From a virus: a stretch of 64,000 nt of DNA. How positions within the stretch are numbered: position 1 is the first letter of the stretch; every line of letters starts with the position of its first letter. A program made the translations under genes and the position numbers. Below the pieces are notes generated by a model, which was given only the letters and a program-made list of their open reading frames with translations, did no database searches and was not told the origin of the DNA. Below are positions 51,180 to 58,491 of the stretch, piece after piece. The stretch is from IMG/VR virus record IMGVR_UViG_3300032174_000005, positions 1 through 64,000 of that record. The stretch is one strand, 5' to 3'.

Positions 51180-51618
51180 TCACCTGCGCTCCCCGTTCGA
51201 TTTGTTGGTCATGCCGAATCGCCTGCGCGAGCGGCGCGTCAATGTCAATTGGTTCCTTTTTGGCCAGCAGGGATGGAGTCTCAAAACACTCCCATTCCAC
51301 CACATCCACCGTCCGCGCGGGGATCACCTGTTCAGGGATAAACTTGCTCCCCACGATCTTCCGATTGCACACCTGCTCGCGCGAAGCCACCGCGACGATT
51401 TCAATATCTCCAACCTTCTTTTTCAGCTTGAAATATCCGCTGTCTGTGTATTCCTTTTCACACGATCCAAACGCCCGCGCGACGGTTTCCATTTCAGCTC
51501 TGGAGTGAATGTTGTACAATCCAATCTCATCCGCATCATGTGGGGGCTTCACCTCAGGATGCGATTCAAACCAATCCGCGACTTTTCTTAGCGATTCCAC
51601 GTATTCAGCATTCGTCAT
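51154..51618 (-). CDS. Phage hypothetical protein with SSB-like acidic tip
   Basis: 154 residues from ATG 51618 (CGGAGGGAAGGA upstream). It resembles a widespread unnamed phage family (VADWFESHP near the start; REQVCNRKIVGSKF; VIPARTVDVVEWEC). The C-terminal QVNDNNDIPF mimics the tip by which SSB recruits repair proteins. First gene of the 45.7-51.6 kb unit. Confidence 0.7.
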   Translation of the reverse strand: MTNAEYVESLRKVADWFESHPEVKPPHDADEIGLYNIHSRAEMETVARAFGSCEKEYTDSGYFKLKKKVGDIEIVAVASREQVCNRKIVGSKFIPEQVIPARTVDVVEWECFETPSLLAKKEPIDIDAPLAQAIRHDQQIERGAQVNDNNDIPF

Positions 51619-51658
51619 TTTCCTTCCCTCCGTGATTAAGTTTGTGTTGCGATTCTCA

Positions 51659-51687
51659 AAATAACACGTTCCCGCGAATCCTGTCAA
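51659..51687 (-). promoter_or_regulatory. Sigma70-like promoter of the leftward early unit
   Basis: Minus-strand TTGACA (51687-51682), 17-bp spacer, TTATTT (51664-51659). It shares TTGACAGGATT with the promoter at 45649. Confidence 0.65.
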
Positions 51688-51858
51688 GTTAAATCTTACC
51701 ATGATAGCATGATTGATACCACGCTGGAGTTATACTGTTTATTTTGACTGTGTTGGGAGGGAAAAATATTTTGTGGGGTCATGTCGATTTTGCTTGACAG
51801 AGGGTACATTGTTATCCCATGCTGCCCTCGCAGTGGATTGCCTGACGGAAAAGGTTTG

Positions 51859-51896
51859 GCGGGGGGTGGTAGGCAACCGTCCCCCGCTTCTTCTTT
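51859..51896 (+). terminator. Leader terminator/attenuator upstream of the 322-aa gene
   Basis: A 12-bp stem (GCGGGGGGTGGT paired with ACCGTCCCCCGC, two G-U pairs) with loop AGGCA, followed by TTCTTCTTT. No plus-strand gene lies upstream, so it acts in the leader. A perfect TTGACA at 51794 on the plus strand could drive this leader, though no clear -10 follows at normal spacing. Confidence 0.65.
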
Positions 51897-51933
51897 ATCC
51901 TGATGCCACTGACACCTTTTCGTTAGGAGAGCC

Positions 51934-52902
51934 ATGTCCACCCCTGCGCGCTTACCTGAAATCATCGTCCCCGACATTCCGCAACGCATCTACGATCCTC
52001 CTGATCCCAACAGCTACGAAAAAGGTTTAATAGAATTTGGCCTGTCCTACAAGGCACAACGCTCCGCAATAGCCCGGAACTCTTGGGAATTCTACAAAGC
52101 AGGCACAGTGGAAGATTCCTGGCGCAGACCTCTTTTTACAGTAATGCTGCGCACGGATGGATGGAAAGCTCAAAACCTCGCGGAGGAGCAGGAAAACACC
52201 TATCATAGCTTTGGAGAACTTATCGGCTCCACGTTCACCATTCTTAGCTTCAAGTTCATGGCGAAGAATTTCCGCGTGAAATCCGTCGGGCATCAACACA
52301 ATCAAGGAATCGTCCGGGCCATTCGCAAGGTGATTGATGAATTCCTCCCCGTATCTATCGACAAGGTTGGGGCATGTGAGGATAAATTCGGACGGTATAA
52401 TCGCGTGGTTAAGGTAATCCACGCATCTCCTGTAGATGGGGAACTCCATAAAGCCATCCAATCCGCCCTTCCCGAAGGGGTAACGCTTCAGCATCATGTG
52501 TTCAACAAGGCTGATTTTCATACGCAATTTCTCACCCTTCTCGCGCCGGATCTCCCACGCAAGGATTTTGACCGCGCGGGATTTGAAGCGTTTCTAGACC
52601 GAATGGTTCAGATACAAGTACATAAGATTTCTTCCGCCGACCGCAAGCGATTTGCATATACACCCACCTACGTCTATGCAAATCAGCCCGGAAGTAAAGA
52701 CCCCGCACCACTTTCAGACGGTCTGTCCGCTCCAATTTTCTGCGAGGAACATAAAGTTGTGCATGATAAAAACGGTCGGCGCATTCCCAGAAGCCCAAAA
52801 ACCGGCGCTTTTGCCACTCATGTATCCGTTGTAGTGGACATGAACACCAAAGCAGGCGATATTCTGCCCGAGGAATGGCTAGAATTACCTCCGCCAAGAT
52901 GA
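51934..52902 (+). CDS. Lone 322-residue protein of unknown function
   Basis: Ribosome site TAGGAG at 51925-51930. No signal or membrane helix. Charged, mixed alpha/beta (ELIGSTFTILSFKFMAKNFR; VVKVIHASPVDGELHKAI). The only plus-strand gene between 42 and 55 kb, with its own leader and attenuator. That isolation suggests a separately controlled early or regulatory role. No family is recognised. Confidence 0.7.
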   Translation: MSTPARLPEIIVPDIPQRIYDPPDPNSYEKGLIEFGLSYKAQRSAIARNSWEFYKAGTVEDSWRRPLFTVMLRTDGWKAQNLAEEQENTYHSFGELIGSTFTILSFKFMAKNFRVKSVGHQHNQGIVRAIRKVIDEFLPVSIDKVGACEDKFGRYNRVVKVIHASPVDGELHKAIQSALPEGVTLQHHVFNKADFHTQFLTLLAPDLPRKDFDRAGFEAFLDRMVQIQVHKISSADRKRFAYTPTYVYANQPGSKDPAPLSDGLSAPIFCEEHKVVHDKNGRRIPRSPKTGAFATHVSVVVDMNTKAGDILPEEWLELPPPR

Positions 52903-52941
52903 AAATTGTGTCATTTTAACCACAAAATTCTGCAAGTGTGT

Positions 52942-53094
52942 TCACAAGTTCGGAAACGCCGCGAACATCGCCCACACAATCGCGTACATGATGCCGAATG
53001 TCGCCAATACCCCTGCAATCGCCACCACATAGCCGAATGTGATCAGCAGGCGGGGAAATCGAATGGTGATCCGGTTTACCTGTTGGGATATCAT
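52942..53094 (-). CDS. Tiny single-pass membrane protein
   Basis: A 50-residue protein with GGGAGGGGAGG and ATGA overlap upstream. Long hydrophobic helix (TFGYVVAIAGVLATFGIMYA). Too short for usual ORF cut-offs. Confidence 0.65.
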   Translation of the reverse strand: MISQQVNRITIRFPRLLITFGYVVAIAGVLATFGIMYAIVWAMFAAFPNL

Positions 53095-53351
53095 CACCTC
53101 CCCTCCCACTTTGCGGCCAGATGTGGCACATAGTTCCCCACAAATGTTACTGTGTAACCCTGATCCAGCGCGATTCCCAGAAATCCATAATCGAATCGGC
53201 TGTTGGCAACAAATCTCGGGTGATTGGACGCAATAACCCTCGCGCAGCTGCCATAAGGCCCAGTCTCAGGCCGATTCATTGCGATGATAAATTTTATCGG
53301 CTGTTCCTGAAGCGTGTCATCCAGCAGGTAAGGAAATCTAGTATCGCTCAT
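53094..53351 (-). CDS. Small hypothetical protein
   Basis: An 85-residue protein, ATGA coupling on both sides. Compact mixed fold (PIKFIIAMNRPETGPYGSCA). Not recognised. Confidence 0.65.
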   Translation of the reverse strand: MSDTRFPYLLDDTLQEQPIKFIIAMNRPETGPYGSCARVIASNHPRFVANSRFDYGFLGIALDQGYTVTFVGNYVPHLAAKWEGR

Positions 53352-53551
53352 CGCTTCACCTCCACATCATCCGTCCGCCCATCCCTCCGCTGATTCACTT
53401 CCGCCCACGCGAAATCACTCATATCCCCGCCCTCAGCGAGGAACACGACATTTCTCAGTAGCAATGCCATCGCCGGCTGACCATTCCGCTCATATCTCTC
53501 AGCCAATCGCTTGTACTGATCAATTTCCGCCTGTTTCACCTCATCTGACAT
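53348..53551 (-). CDS. Small helical protein
   Basis: A 67-residue protein with extended site CGGAGGGA. Helical (AEIDQYKRLAERYERNGQPA). Not recognised. Confidence 0.65.
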   Translation of the reverse strand: MSDEVKQAEIDQYKRLAERYERNGQPAMALLLRNVVFLAEGGDMSDFAWAEVNQRRDGRTDDVEVKR

Positions 53552-53614
53552 GTGTAATCCCTCCGATTCAATTTTAATCCGTCCTGAGCCTTCCCTCCGC
53601 GTTCCAGCACCATC

Positions 53615-53785
53615 CTAGCGATAGTCCTTGTCACAATCACATGGTGCGCCGTGTCCCATTCGATACGTACAATCCGCATCATGGGACAAATCCGGCCTTC
53701 CCTCCGTTTGTTCCTTCCATTCCAGTTCACAATCCTCACAACCCTCTTGCTTGAAGTTAATGTGTTCTTCGCAAATGTGTTCCAT
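53615..53785 (-). CDS. Small Cys-rich protein
   Basis: 56 residues from ATG 53785, which has CGGAGGGA. MEHICEEHINFKQEGCEDCE and a later CTYRMGHGAPCDCDKD suggest two zinc sites. The 147 bases upstream (53786-53932) hold no gene I can support. Confidence 0.65.
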   Translation of the reverse strand: MEHICEEHINFKQEGCEDCELEWKEQTEGRPDLSHDADCTYRMGHGAPCDCDKDYR

Positions 53786-53932
53786 CTCAATCCCTCCGAT
53801 TGAATTTGTACTCATTCCCTCCGCTAAATCAGCGGTCAGGATGCGCGAACTTTGACCGATTGACGGGCCGCGCATCCCTTCCGCGAGCCATTCCGCGCAC
53901 CGGAGGGTATGCGGGATGGGAGATCAATCACT

Positions 53933-54187
53933 TCAATCCGTGTAATGTGATAATTTCTCTTCCAGCTTGTGAACCTCTTCTTCCAGATTCGCGCTTTCAT
54001 CTTTCAGATCGTCGTTCTCTTCTTGTAAATCCATCGCTTGTTGCTGGCAGTCCAGCACAGCATCCAATTCCACGACTCTTGGCGGGAGGATGCTGCCCCA
54101 ATTCCCATGCTCAACCTGGATGTGATCCGCGTACCTGCCCCACGTCACGGGAATCCCGCAATGGCTACAATTCACAATGTCGATCAT
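53933..54187 (-). CDS. Zinc-finger/coiled-coil protein
   Basis: An 84-residue protein with GCGGAGGGA. CSHCGIPVTWGRYADHIQVE, then H is a C2H2-like finger. The second half is a coiled coil (DLQEENDDLKDESANLEEEV). Confidence 0.7.
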   Translation of the reverse strand: MIDIVNCSHCGIPVTWGRYADHIQVEHGNWGSILPPRVVELDAVLDCQQQAMDLQEENDDLKDESANLEEEVHKLEEKLSHYTD

Positions 54188-54238
54188 GTTTCTTCCCTCC
54201 GCAAAATTGATTTCACTCCATCCAACTGTCCCGATTGC

Positions 54239-54583
54239 TCACGCTGGTACGCAAATCCCTTCCTGTCCCATATCATTCGTCGCGCCATCCGGTACAACCA
54301 CCTTAACGCAGCATCCGCGCGGGTCACCCTGAAAAATCGCCTTGCACTCATATGTGGACAATTCATCCGAAATGCGCTTTTCCAGACGGTCTGCTTTGGG
54401 GCATCCCACATAATCATTATTCACTGTGTAATGCACCTGTGGGCACGTTCCATTGCAATGATGCTCCATGATCCGCTGATACGTCACAGCCCACCGCATG
54501 AGCTGATAGATTGGATTTAGCGGCAAACTGGAATGCTTGGACATCATGTATACAAACTCCATCTTTTCCTTTGTGCTCACCAT
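54239..54583 (-). CDS. Hypothetical Cys-containing protein
   Basis: A 114-residue protein with CGGAGGGA. Helical first third, then scattered Cys (CNGTCPQVH, YVGC, CC). Not recognised. Confidence 0.65.
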   Translation of the reverse strand: MVSTKEKMEFVYMMSKHSSLPLNPIYQLMRWAVTYQRIMEHHCNGTCPQVHYTVNNDYVGCPKADRLEKRISDELSTYECKAIFQGDPRGCCVKVVVPDGATNDMGQEGICVPA

Positions 54584-54644
54584 TTCAATTCCCTCCGTTT
54601 AAAAGTGTGATAACCCTGGCCTGATCCAACTTCGCGATCACCCC

Positions 54645-54857
54645 TCACCACATATTCGCGGTGATTTTGTTCCATTCCTCGGGATAATGTTCCTTGATGT
54701 ACACTTTCGTCCAATCCGGCAAGTTATTAAGCGCTTTGACCGCATCGCCTTCAAACAGTTCATCCCAGTCCACAATCTGCACGTCCACAAAATCCGCCGC
54801 TTCAACGTTCGATACCACGCCGCCGCTCACCTCAATCATTACGTGTACCTTTTCCAT
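54645..54857 (-). CDS. Small acidic protein
   Basis: A 70-residue protein with CGGAGGGA. VHVMIEVSGGVVSNVEAADF, then DELFEGDAVKALNNL resembles small phage proteins that handle 'VxVEVxGGVV' beta motifs. Not recognised. Confidence 0.65.
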   Translation of the reverse strand: MEKVHVMIEVSGGVVSNVEAADFVDVQIVDWDELFEGDAVKALNNLPDWTKVYIKEHYPEEWNKITANMW

Positions 54858-54858
54858 G

Positions 54859-55011
54859 TCATTTCCCTCCGATTAAAGTGATCACATTGGATTGCTCCAA
54901 CGTGGTGCTAACTGACTCTTTGATGATCGTCCCCGCCACCATTGCGAAGCTATACCACGCAAACGCGAATCCGGCCATTTGGATGTAATAGTGGAGCCAT
55001 TCGCGGGTCAT
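54859..55011 (-). CDS. Tiny membrane-associated protein
   Basis: A 50-residue protein, ATGA overlap upstream. One moderately hydrophobic helix (YYIQMAGFAFAWYSFAMVAG). Its last codons form the ribosome site of the next gene. Confidence 0.55.
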   Translation of the reverse strand: MTREWLHYYIQMAGFAFAWYSFAMVAGTIIKESVSTTLEQSNVITLIGGK

Positions 55012-55214
55012 CGCGCCATTCTTCTCTTACGATCCGCAGCGCGAATTCGTTTCGCTTCAGGCCGATTGAACCAACGCGAATACGCTGTCGCAGGTACCAG
55101 ATGATCCGCATGGCACGCATCCACGCATCCCATGATCGTCTTACCCTGCGCGTCCACAACATGAAACGGCGTGTGTGCTTCCCTTGTGCATGTGTTACAA
55201 GTCTGTGTTGGCAT
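55008..55214 (-). CDS. Small zinc-finger protein, first gene of the leftward unit
   Basis: A 68-residue protein with CGGAGGG. CNTCTREAHTPFHVVDAQGK, then CVDACHADH is a zinc-knuckle pattern. Basic tail (RPEAKRIRAADRKRRMAR). Confidence 0.7.
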   Translation of the reverse strand: MPTQTCNTCTREAHTPFHVVDAQGKTIMGCVDACHADHLVPATAYSRWFNRPEAKRIRAADRKRRMAR

Positions 55215-55252
55215 CGTGCCCTCCGTTTGCCTGATTGCCTTCCAACACGATC

Positions 55253-55282
55253 ATATTCTCACAATCGCACAACACTGTCAAG
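55253..55282 (-). promoter_or_regulatory. Probable leftward early promoter
   Basis: Minus-strand TTGACA (55282-55277) with GAATAT 18 bp further (55258-55253), about 40 bp before the first gene of the 53-55 kb unit. The -10 is weak. Confidence 0.5.
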
Positions 55283-55496
55283 AGAAATCGTGGTAAACAT
55301 AAAAAATAAATGTATCGGATATGGCCTTCAAATTGCTTGTGTGGTTAAAAGGAGACACTATTTAGGTAGAAACGTTACAAAACGTGTCTAATCGCCACAC
55401 TGACCGATCAGGGAGATGCGAGAGTGTGTAAAAACGGACACACATGTGGAAATGCGAATATGTGAGAGAACCGTGTTCGGCGTCAGCATTAGACTA

Positions 55497-55530
55497 GTGA
55501 CGATATTTCGTCACTGACGATTAGTCGTCA
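55497..55530. promoter_or_regulatory. Tandem palindromes, possible operator array or origin element
   Basis: GTGACGA-TATT-TCGTCAC is followed directly by TGACGA-TTAG-TCGTCA: four half-sites of TGACGA in 34 bp. They lie in a 720-bp region between divergent early and late units (55215-55937). The same region has GTGTGT/ACACAC arms at 55424-55443. No large gene is present there. Confidence 0.55.
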
Positions 55531-55552
55531 CTTGGCCAGTCTCGCCGGTGCG

Positions 55553-55651
55553 ATGTCCCACACAAGTTGGATTGTCACGATGCTGTGGATGCGCGACGCG
55601 GGGATTTGGGAACCACACGCGACACTGGGGAACTGTGACGCGACAGAATGA
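55553..55651 (+). CDS. Possible 32-residue peptide
   Basis: ATG to TGA frame starting MSHTSWIVTMLWMRDAG. No ribosome site. Listed only because its stop overlaps the next frame (ATGA) and both share an MSHT-type sequence. Confidence 0.2.
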   Translation: MSHTSWIVTMLWMRDAGIWEPHATLGNCDATE

Positions 55652-55839
55652 TGCTGATCCTGGCCGCCACGCGGATGCTGATCATATCGACGCCGGTCAT
55701 GTGGCGCGGGTCGGCTGAGTTGTCCGGTCTGAGGGGCCGGGGCGGCGGCGACATGTCCCACACGGCCCTATGGCTATTTTTATTATTTTTTATTTCAGGC
55801 GGGGTCACAGTGGGAGCAGATATACCATGCCCAATTTAA
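55648..55839 (+). CDS. Possible small membrane peptide
   Basis: A 63-residue frame without a ribosome site. An inner ATG at 55753 would give a 28-residue peptide (MSHTALWLFLLFFISGG) with one hydrophobic helix. Weak support. Confidence 0.25.
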   Translation: MMLILAATRMLIISTPVMWRGSAELSGLRGRGGGDMSHTALWLFLLFFISGGVTVGADIPCPI

Positions 55840-55902
55840 CTTGTAAAGGGATTATTATCAGGTATTTCCGTGCGATTCTAACACATCCCACCATGATGAC
55901 AG

Positions 55903-55931
55903 TTGACAGGGCGGACAACAGGTGGTAAAGT
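55903..55931 (+). promoter_or_regulatory. Sigma70-like promoter of the rightward packaging/late unit
   Basis: TTGACA (55903-55908), exact 17-bp spacer, TAAAGT (55926-55931). The expected start coincides with the GTG at 55938, so the first gene may be translated without a leader. Confidence 0.7.
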
Positions 55932-55937
55932 GTCCCC

Positions 55938-56711
55938 GTGTCCACCAAAGACTACGACCTCGAATCCATCCCCATCACCGCGATCATGGATAAACGCGCG
56001 AGAATGAAGCAGATACGCGCGGAAATGGCATTGCTTCGCAAGGAATGGCTGGTGCTGACTGGCGGGGAGGACATACGGGGGCAGTTGGATAAACGTACCT
56101 GTCTGCGGTGTGGATATGATTGGTATCAGAACGATCCGTTCAAGACCCCCGCGCGGTGCCCCCAGTGCCAATCCACGAGTTGGATGAAGCCGCCGACAGG
56201 GAATTCCCGCAAGCCAGGAGACCCGCCGCGTCCGTACTGGAAGAATCGCCGGCAGTCGCGGAAGAATCCCCCGGTGGCAAAGTTAAGAGTGCGCACCACC
56301 TATCAGGATCTGGCCGACGCAAAAGTTTCCACCACGCCATCCCTCAGCAAATTTGAGAGGGTGCTCAGCACGCTCGACCCTCTGGACCCTCTGCTAGAGC
56401 CGTTCATCCCCCCGCCGCCTGCGCCTGAGCCAAGTTTTCCGCGCTGGACGGGGAGTCTGAGTGATGCGCTGAGGGAGCAGAGTGAGCCGCAACCTGAAAT
56501 CGTGACATCACACGTGACACCTGAGCCTGAATTAACTGAGGATACTCCTTCCGCCGAGATAACAGAAGTCATGCCTGCGGAAGAGGCGAAGGAAATGTAT
56601 CCGGACGCGGATGTGCCTCCTGAACAAGTGGGCCTTCCGCAATCCGATGCCGAACGGGAAGAACTACAGAAAGCCGAGGAGTCCGCATGGCCGACGACCA
56701 AACCGGAATGA
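55938..56711 (+). CDS. Zinc-ribbon protein with acidic disordered tail
   Basis: 257 residues from GTG 55938. Helical N-terminus (40), zinc ribbon CLRCGYDWYQNDPFKTPARC, then CPQC region (about residues 55-80), basic linker and long Pro/Glu-rich acidic tail. First gene of the packaging unit. A DNA- or RNA-binding role is likely but unproven. Confidence 0.65.
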   Translation: MSTKDYDLESIPITAIMDKRARMKQIRAEMALLRKEWLVLTGGEDIRGQLDKRTCLRCGYDWYQNDPFKTPARCPQCQSTSWMKPPTGNSRKPGDPPRPYWKNRRQSRKNPPVAKLRVRTTYQDLADAKVSTTPSLSKFERVLSTLDPLDPLLEPFIPPPPAPEPSFPRWTGSLSDALREQSEPQPEIVTSHVTPEPELTEDTPSAEITEVMPAEEAKEMYPDADVPPEQVGLPQSDAEREELQKAEESAWPTTKPE

Positions 56712-56887
56712 AAGACCCCCGCATGTGGTTCGGATTTGGTATTCTCGGCATCATCGCATTACTGGCACTGGCTATCGGTCTCGGCCACGTGGAACAGCAA
56801 TCATCATTCGGCCTGGATATTGTCCTTGGCTCCCTCGCCACTCTTGCAGGAGGATTTGCGCAATGGGCGTTCACGAAACGGGATTGA
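56687..56887 (+). CDS. Small membrane protein
   Basis: A 66-residue protein, 25-nt overlap upstream. Two hydrophobic segments (WFGFGILGIIALLALAIGLG; LDIVLGSLATLAGGFAQWAF). Function unknown. Confidence 0.65.
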   Translation: MADDQTGMKDPRMWFGFGILGIIALLALAIGLGHVEQQSSFGLDIVLGSLATLAGGFAQWAFTKRD

Positions 56888-57246
56888 ATGGAACAGGCTA
56901 CGCACACAGCATGGGAATCGCGAGACAGCCGAGTAAGCGCGCGACAATACTGGCCCGCTGGAACGATCGCTGGAAGCCGGAAGCGATGCTACGGTCCAAG
57001 CGGGAAGCGGATGACCCAGCGGATCAATTTGCGATTTATTTCGACTCCTTCCGCCGGCGCATGGATACCCTGCTGAACGGGAATATCGCGTGGTCGGCGA
57101 TCCTCAAGGGGGATCTGGATTCCCCATTTCAACTCGGCGCGGAATTCGACCGATCTCTGTGCCTTGCAATCGAACGGAGACGGTGTAGGATGAACAGGAA
57201 AAAAGGGGAAGGTAAAAAATATGTTAAGCACCACCGCAACTTGTGA
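56863..57246 (+). CDS. Basic hypothetical protein
   Basis: 127 residues from ATG 56863, which has AGGAGG at 56849-56854. The longer frame from 56611 is unsupported. Rich in Arg, Trp and Lys (KRATILARWNDRWKPEAMLR). Ends in a basic tract. Overlaps both neighbours. Confidence 0.6.
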   Translation: MGVHETGLNGTGYAHSMGIARQPSKRATILARWNDRWKPEAMLRSKREADDPADQFAIYFDSFRRRMDTLLNGNIAWSAILKGDLDSPFQLGAEFDRSLCLAIERRRCRMNRKKGEGKKYVKHHRNL

Positions 57247-57418
57247 CCGATGTGGTAAGTCCGAACCAGCTCCAGCAGATGACGCGATTCCTACGGGATG
57301 GAAGGAACTTCACATTGGCGGCACAACCACTGCAAAGGATCTATGCAATAAATGTGTGGATGAGTTTAATTATTGGATAAATACCCCGCCAGCCCAATCG
57401 GCAAGGAGCGCCGCATGA
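57221..57418 (+). CDS. Small zinc-binding protein
   Basis: A 65-residue protein with AAGGGGAAGG. CDRCGKSEP and CNKCVDEF form a four-Cys zinc site. ATGA coupling downstream. Confidence 0.7.
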   Translation: MLSTTATCDRCGKSEPAPADDAIPTGWKELHIGGTTTAKDLCNKCVDEFNYWINTPPAQSARSAA

Positions 57419-57888
57419 GCCCCACCGCAAATGAAGTGATCTCGCAGAAGCCGCTCAGCGCAACGGAAATCAAGGAAATCCTGCGATTGGACCTTGAGAG
57501 ATTGCTGGAAGGGGAGGGATTACTGTCTCATTACATGGCCTACGGGAGAATCAGCTACGACCTGACGCTGCGCCTCCACATGGACAATCCCATGATGCCG
57601 GAATCAAAGGTGACAGTGACATCTAAGCCCGCGCCGCCGCTTGCGGACCCATCCCCTGAAGCCGTCGCCAGCGGAACCAATGTTCATCGCAATATCAGCT
57701 CGCCGAACGCGGAACGCCTGCGTCATGCTCTCCCCGTCCCCGTGAGTGTAAAGGGTCAGGACGGCACCACGCAGACGGAATTTATCAAATATCCCCCGCA
57801 ACCCGACCTCGGGGAGGGTGATGTCACAGTGAGTGATGTCACGAAGGATGTCAAATCCGCATGGAAGCCCACGGAGCCAACCACATGA
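57415..57888 (+). CDS. Hypothetical protein
   Basis: 157 residues from ATG 57415 (ATGA, AAGGAG upstream). Helical first third (SATEIKEILRLDLERLLEGE), then beta and disordered. Not recognised. Confidence 0.65.
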   Translation: MSPTANEVISQKPLSATEIKEILRLDLERLLEGEGLLSHYMAYGRISYDLTLRLHMDNPMMPESKVTVTSKPAPPLADPSPEAVASGTNVHRNISSPNAERLRHALPVPVSVKGQDGTTQTEFIKYPPQPDLGEGDVTVSDVTKDVKSAWKPTEPTT

Positions 57889-58058
57889 CCGATTGTAAAT
57901 TGCGCATCAGAAAGTATCGAGGATTGGGATGGGGAGTCATCCTCCCTCCACATTATTTTGGAGTCCCCTTCGACTGGTGGGAGCCCTTTGATTCTTTTGA
58001 GGCAGCGCGCCGATATGTAGAATTAACGCTGGCTGGATTAGTGACGGGCACCTCCTGA
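57885..58058 (+). CDS. Small hypothetical protein
   Basis: 57 residues from ATG 57885 (ATGA coupling). Trp/Phe-rich (WGVILPPHYFGVPFDWWEPF). Not recognised. Confidence 0.6.
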   Translation: MTDCKLRIRKYRGLGWGVILPPHYFGVPFDWWEPFDSFEAARRYVELTLAGLVTGTS

Positions 58059-58252
58059 TGCCATTCGAAGGGCCGGAGGACCAGAATCCCGACACCTATT
58101 TCACTCGCCTGATGCAGCATCTGATACGAATGGGCCATCAGGCGTTCGACATCAACGGGAAGCGGATTGAGCTGGACCCCGCATACGGCCCTGATCCACT
58201 GGCCTACATGCGGAAGAAACGAAAGCGGAAGCAGAAAAAGGGGAAGAAGTGA
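58058..58252 (+). CDS. Small protein with very basic C-terminus
   Basis: A 64-residue protein, TGATG overlap. Helical start and a Lys/Arg tail (MRKKRKRKQKKGKK). Possibly DNA binding. Confidence 0.6.
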   Translation: MPFEGPEDQNPDTYFTRLMQHLIRMGHQAFDINGKRIELDPAYGPDPLAYMRKKRKRKQKKGKK

Positions 58253-58491
58253 AACTATTCACATGGCTCCGCGCCCTCGCACTCCTCCGCCGGCTGACCA
58301 TCGCGCTGGAGCGGATTGCAATATCCCAAGCGGAACTCGCCACTATTGAATCCGCAAGATATGACCGGGAGACACTCAAAAAGAAGCCCCGCCAGACGGA
58401 ATTTGGAGTATTGGATATTGAAGAAGCGAACAAACGATGGGCGAAGGAACAGGAAGCTGCTGCGGCGGGCATTGAGTTGGAGGAATTGTGA
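58249..58491 (+). CDS. Small helical protein
   Basis: An 80-residue protein from GTG 58249 (GTGA coupling). Hydrophobic N-terminus (LFTWLRALALLRRLTIALER) followed by a charged coiled coil. Directly precedes terminase small subunit. Confidence 0.6.
   Translation: MKLFTWLRALALLRRLTIALERIAISQAELATIESARYDRETLKKKPRQTEFGVLDIEEANKRWAKEQEAAAAGIELEEL

Noticed and set aside
53536-53790. An 84-codon minus frame
   Set aside because: The overlapping Cys-rich frame has the conserved CGGAGGGA site and zinc pattern; this one has neither.
55528-55808. Two minus-strand frames of 77 codons in the control region
   Set aside because: No ribosome site, no hydrophobic or zinc pattern, and they lie opposite each other's frames in GC-rich sequence.
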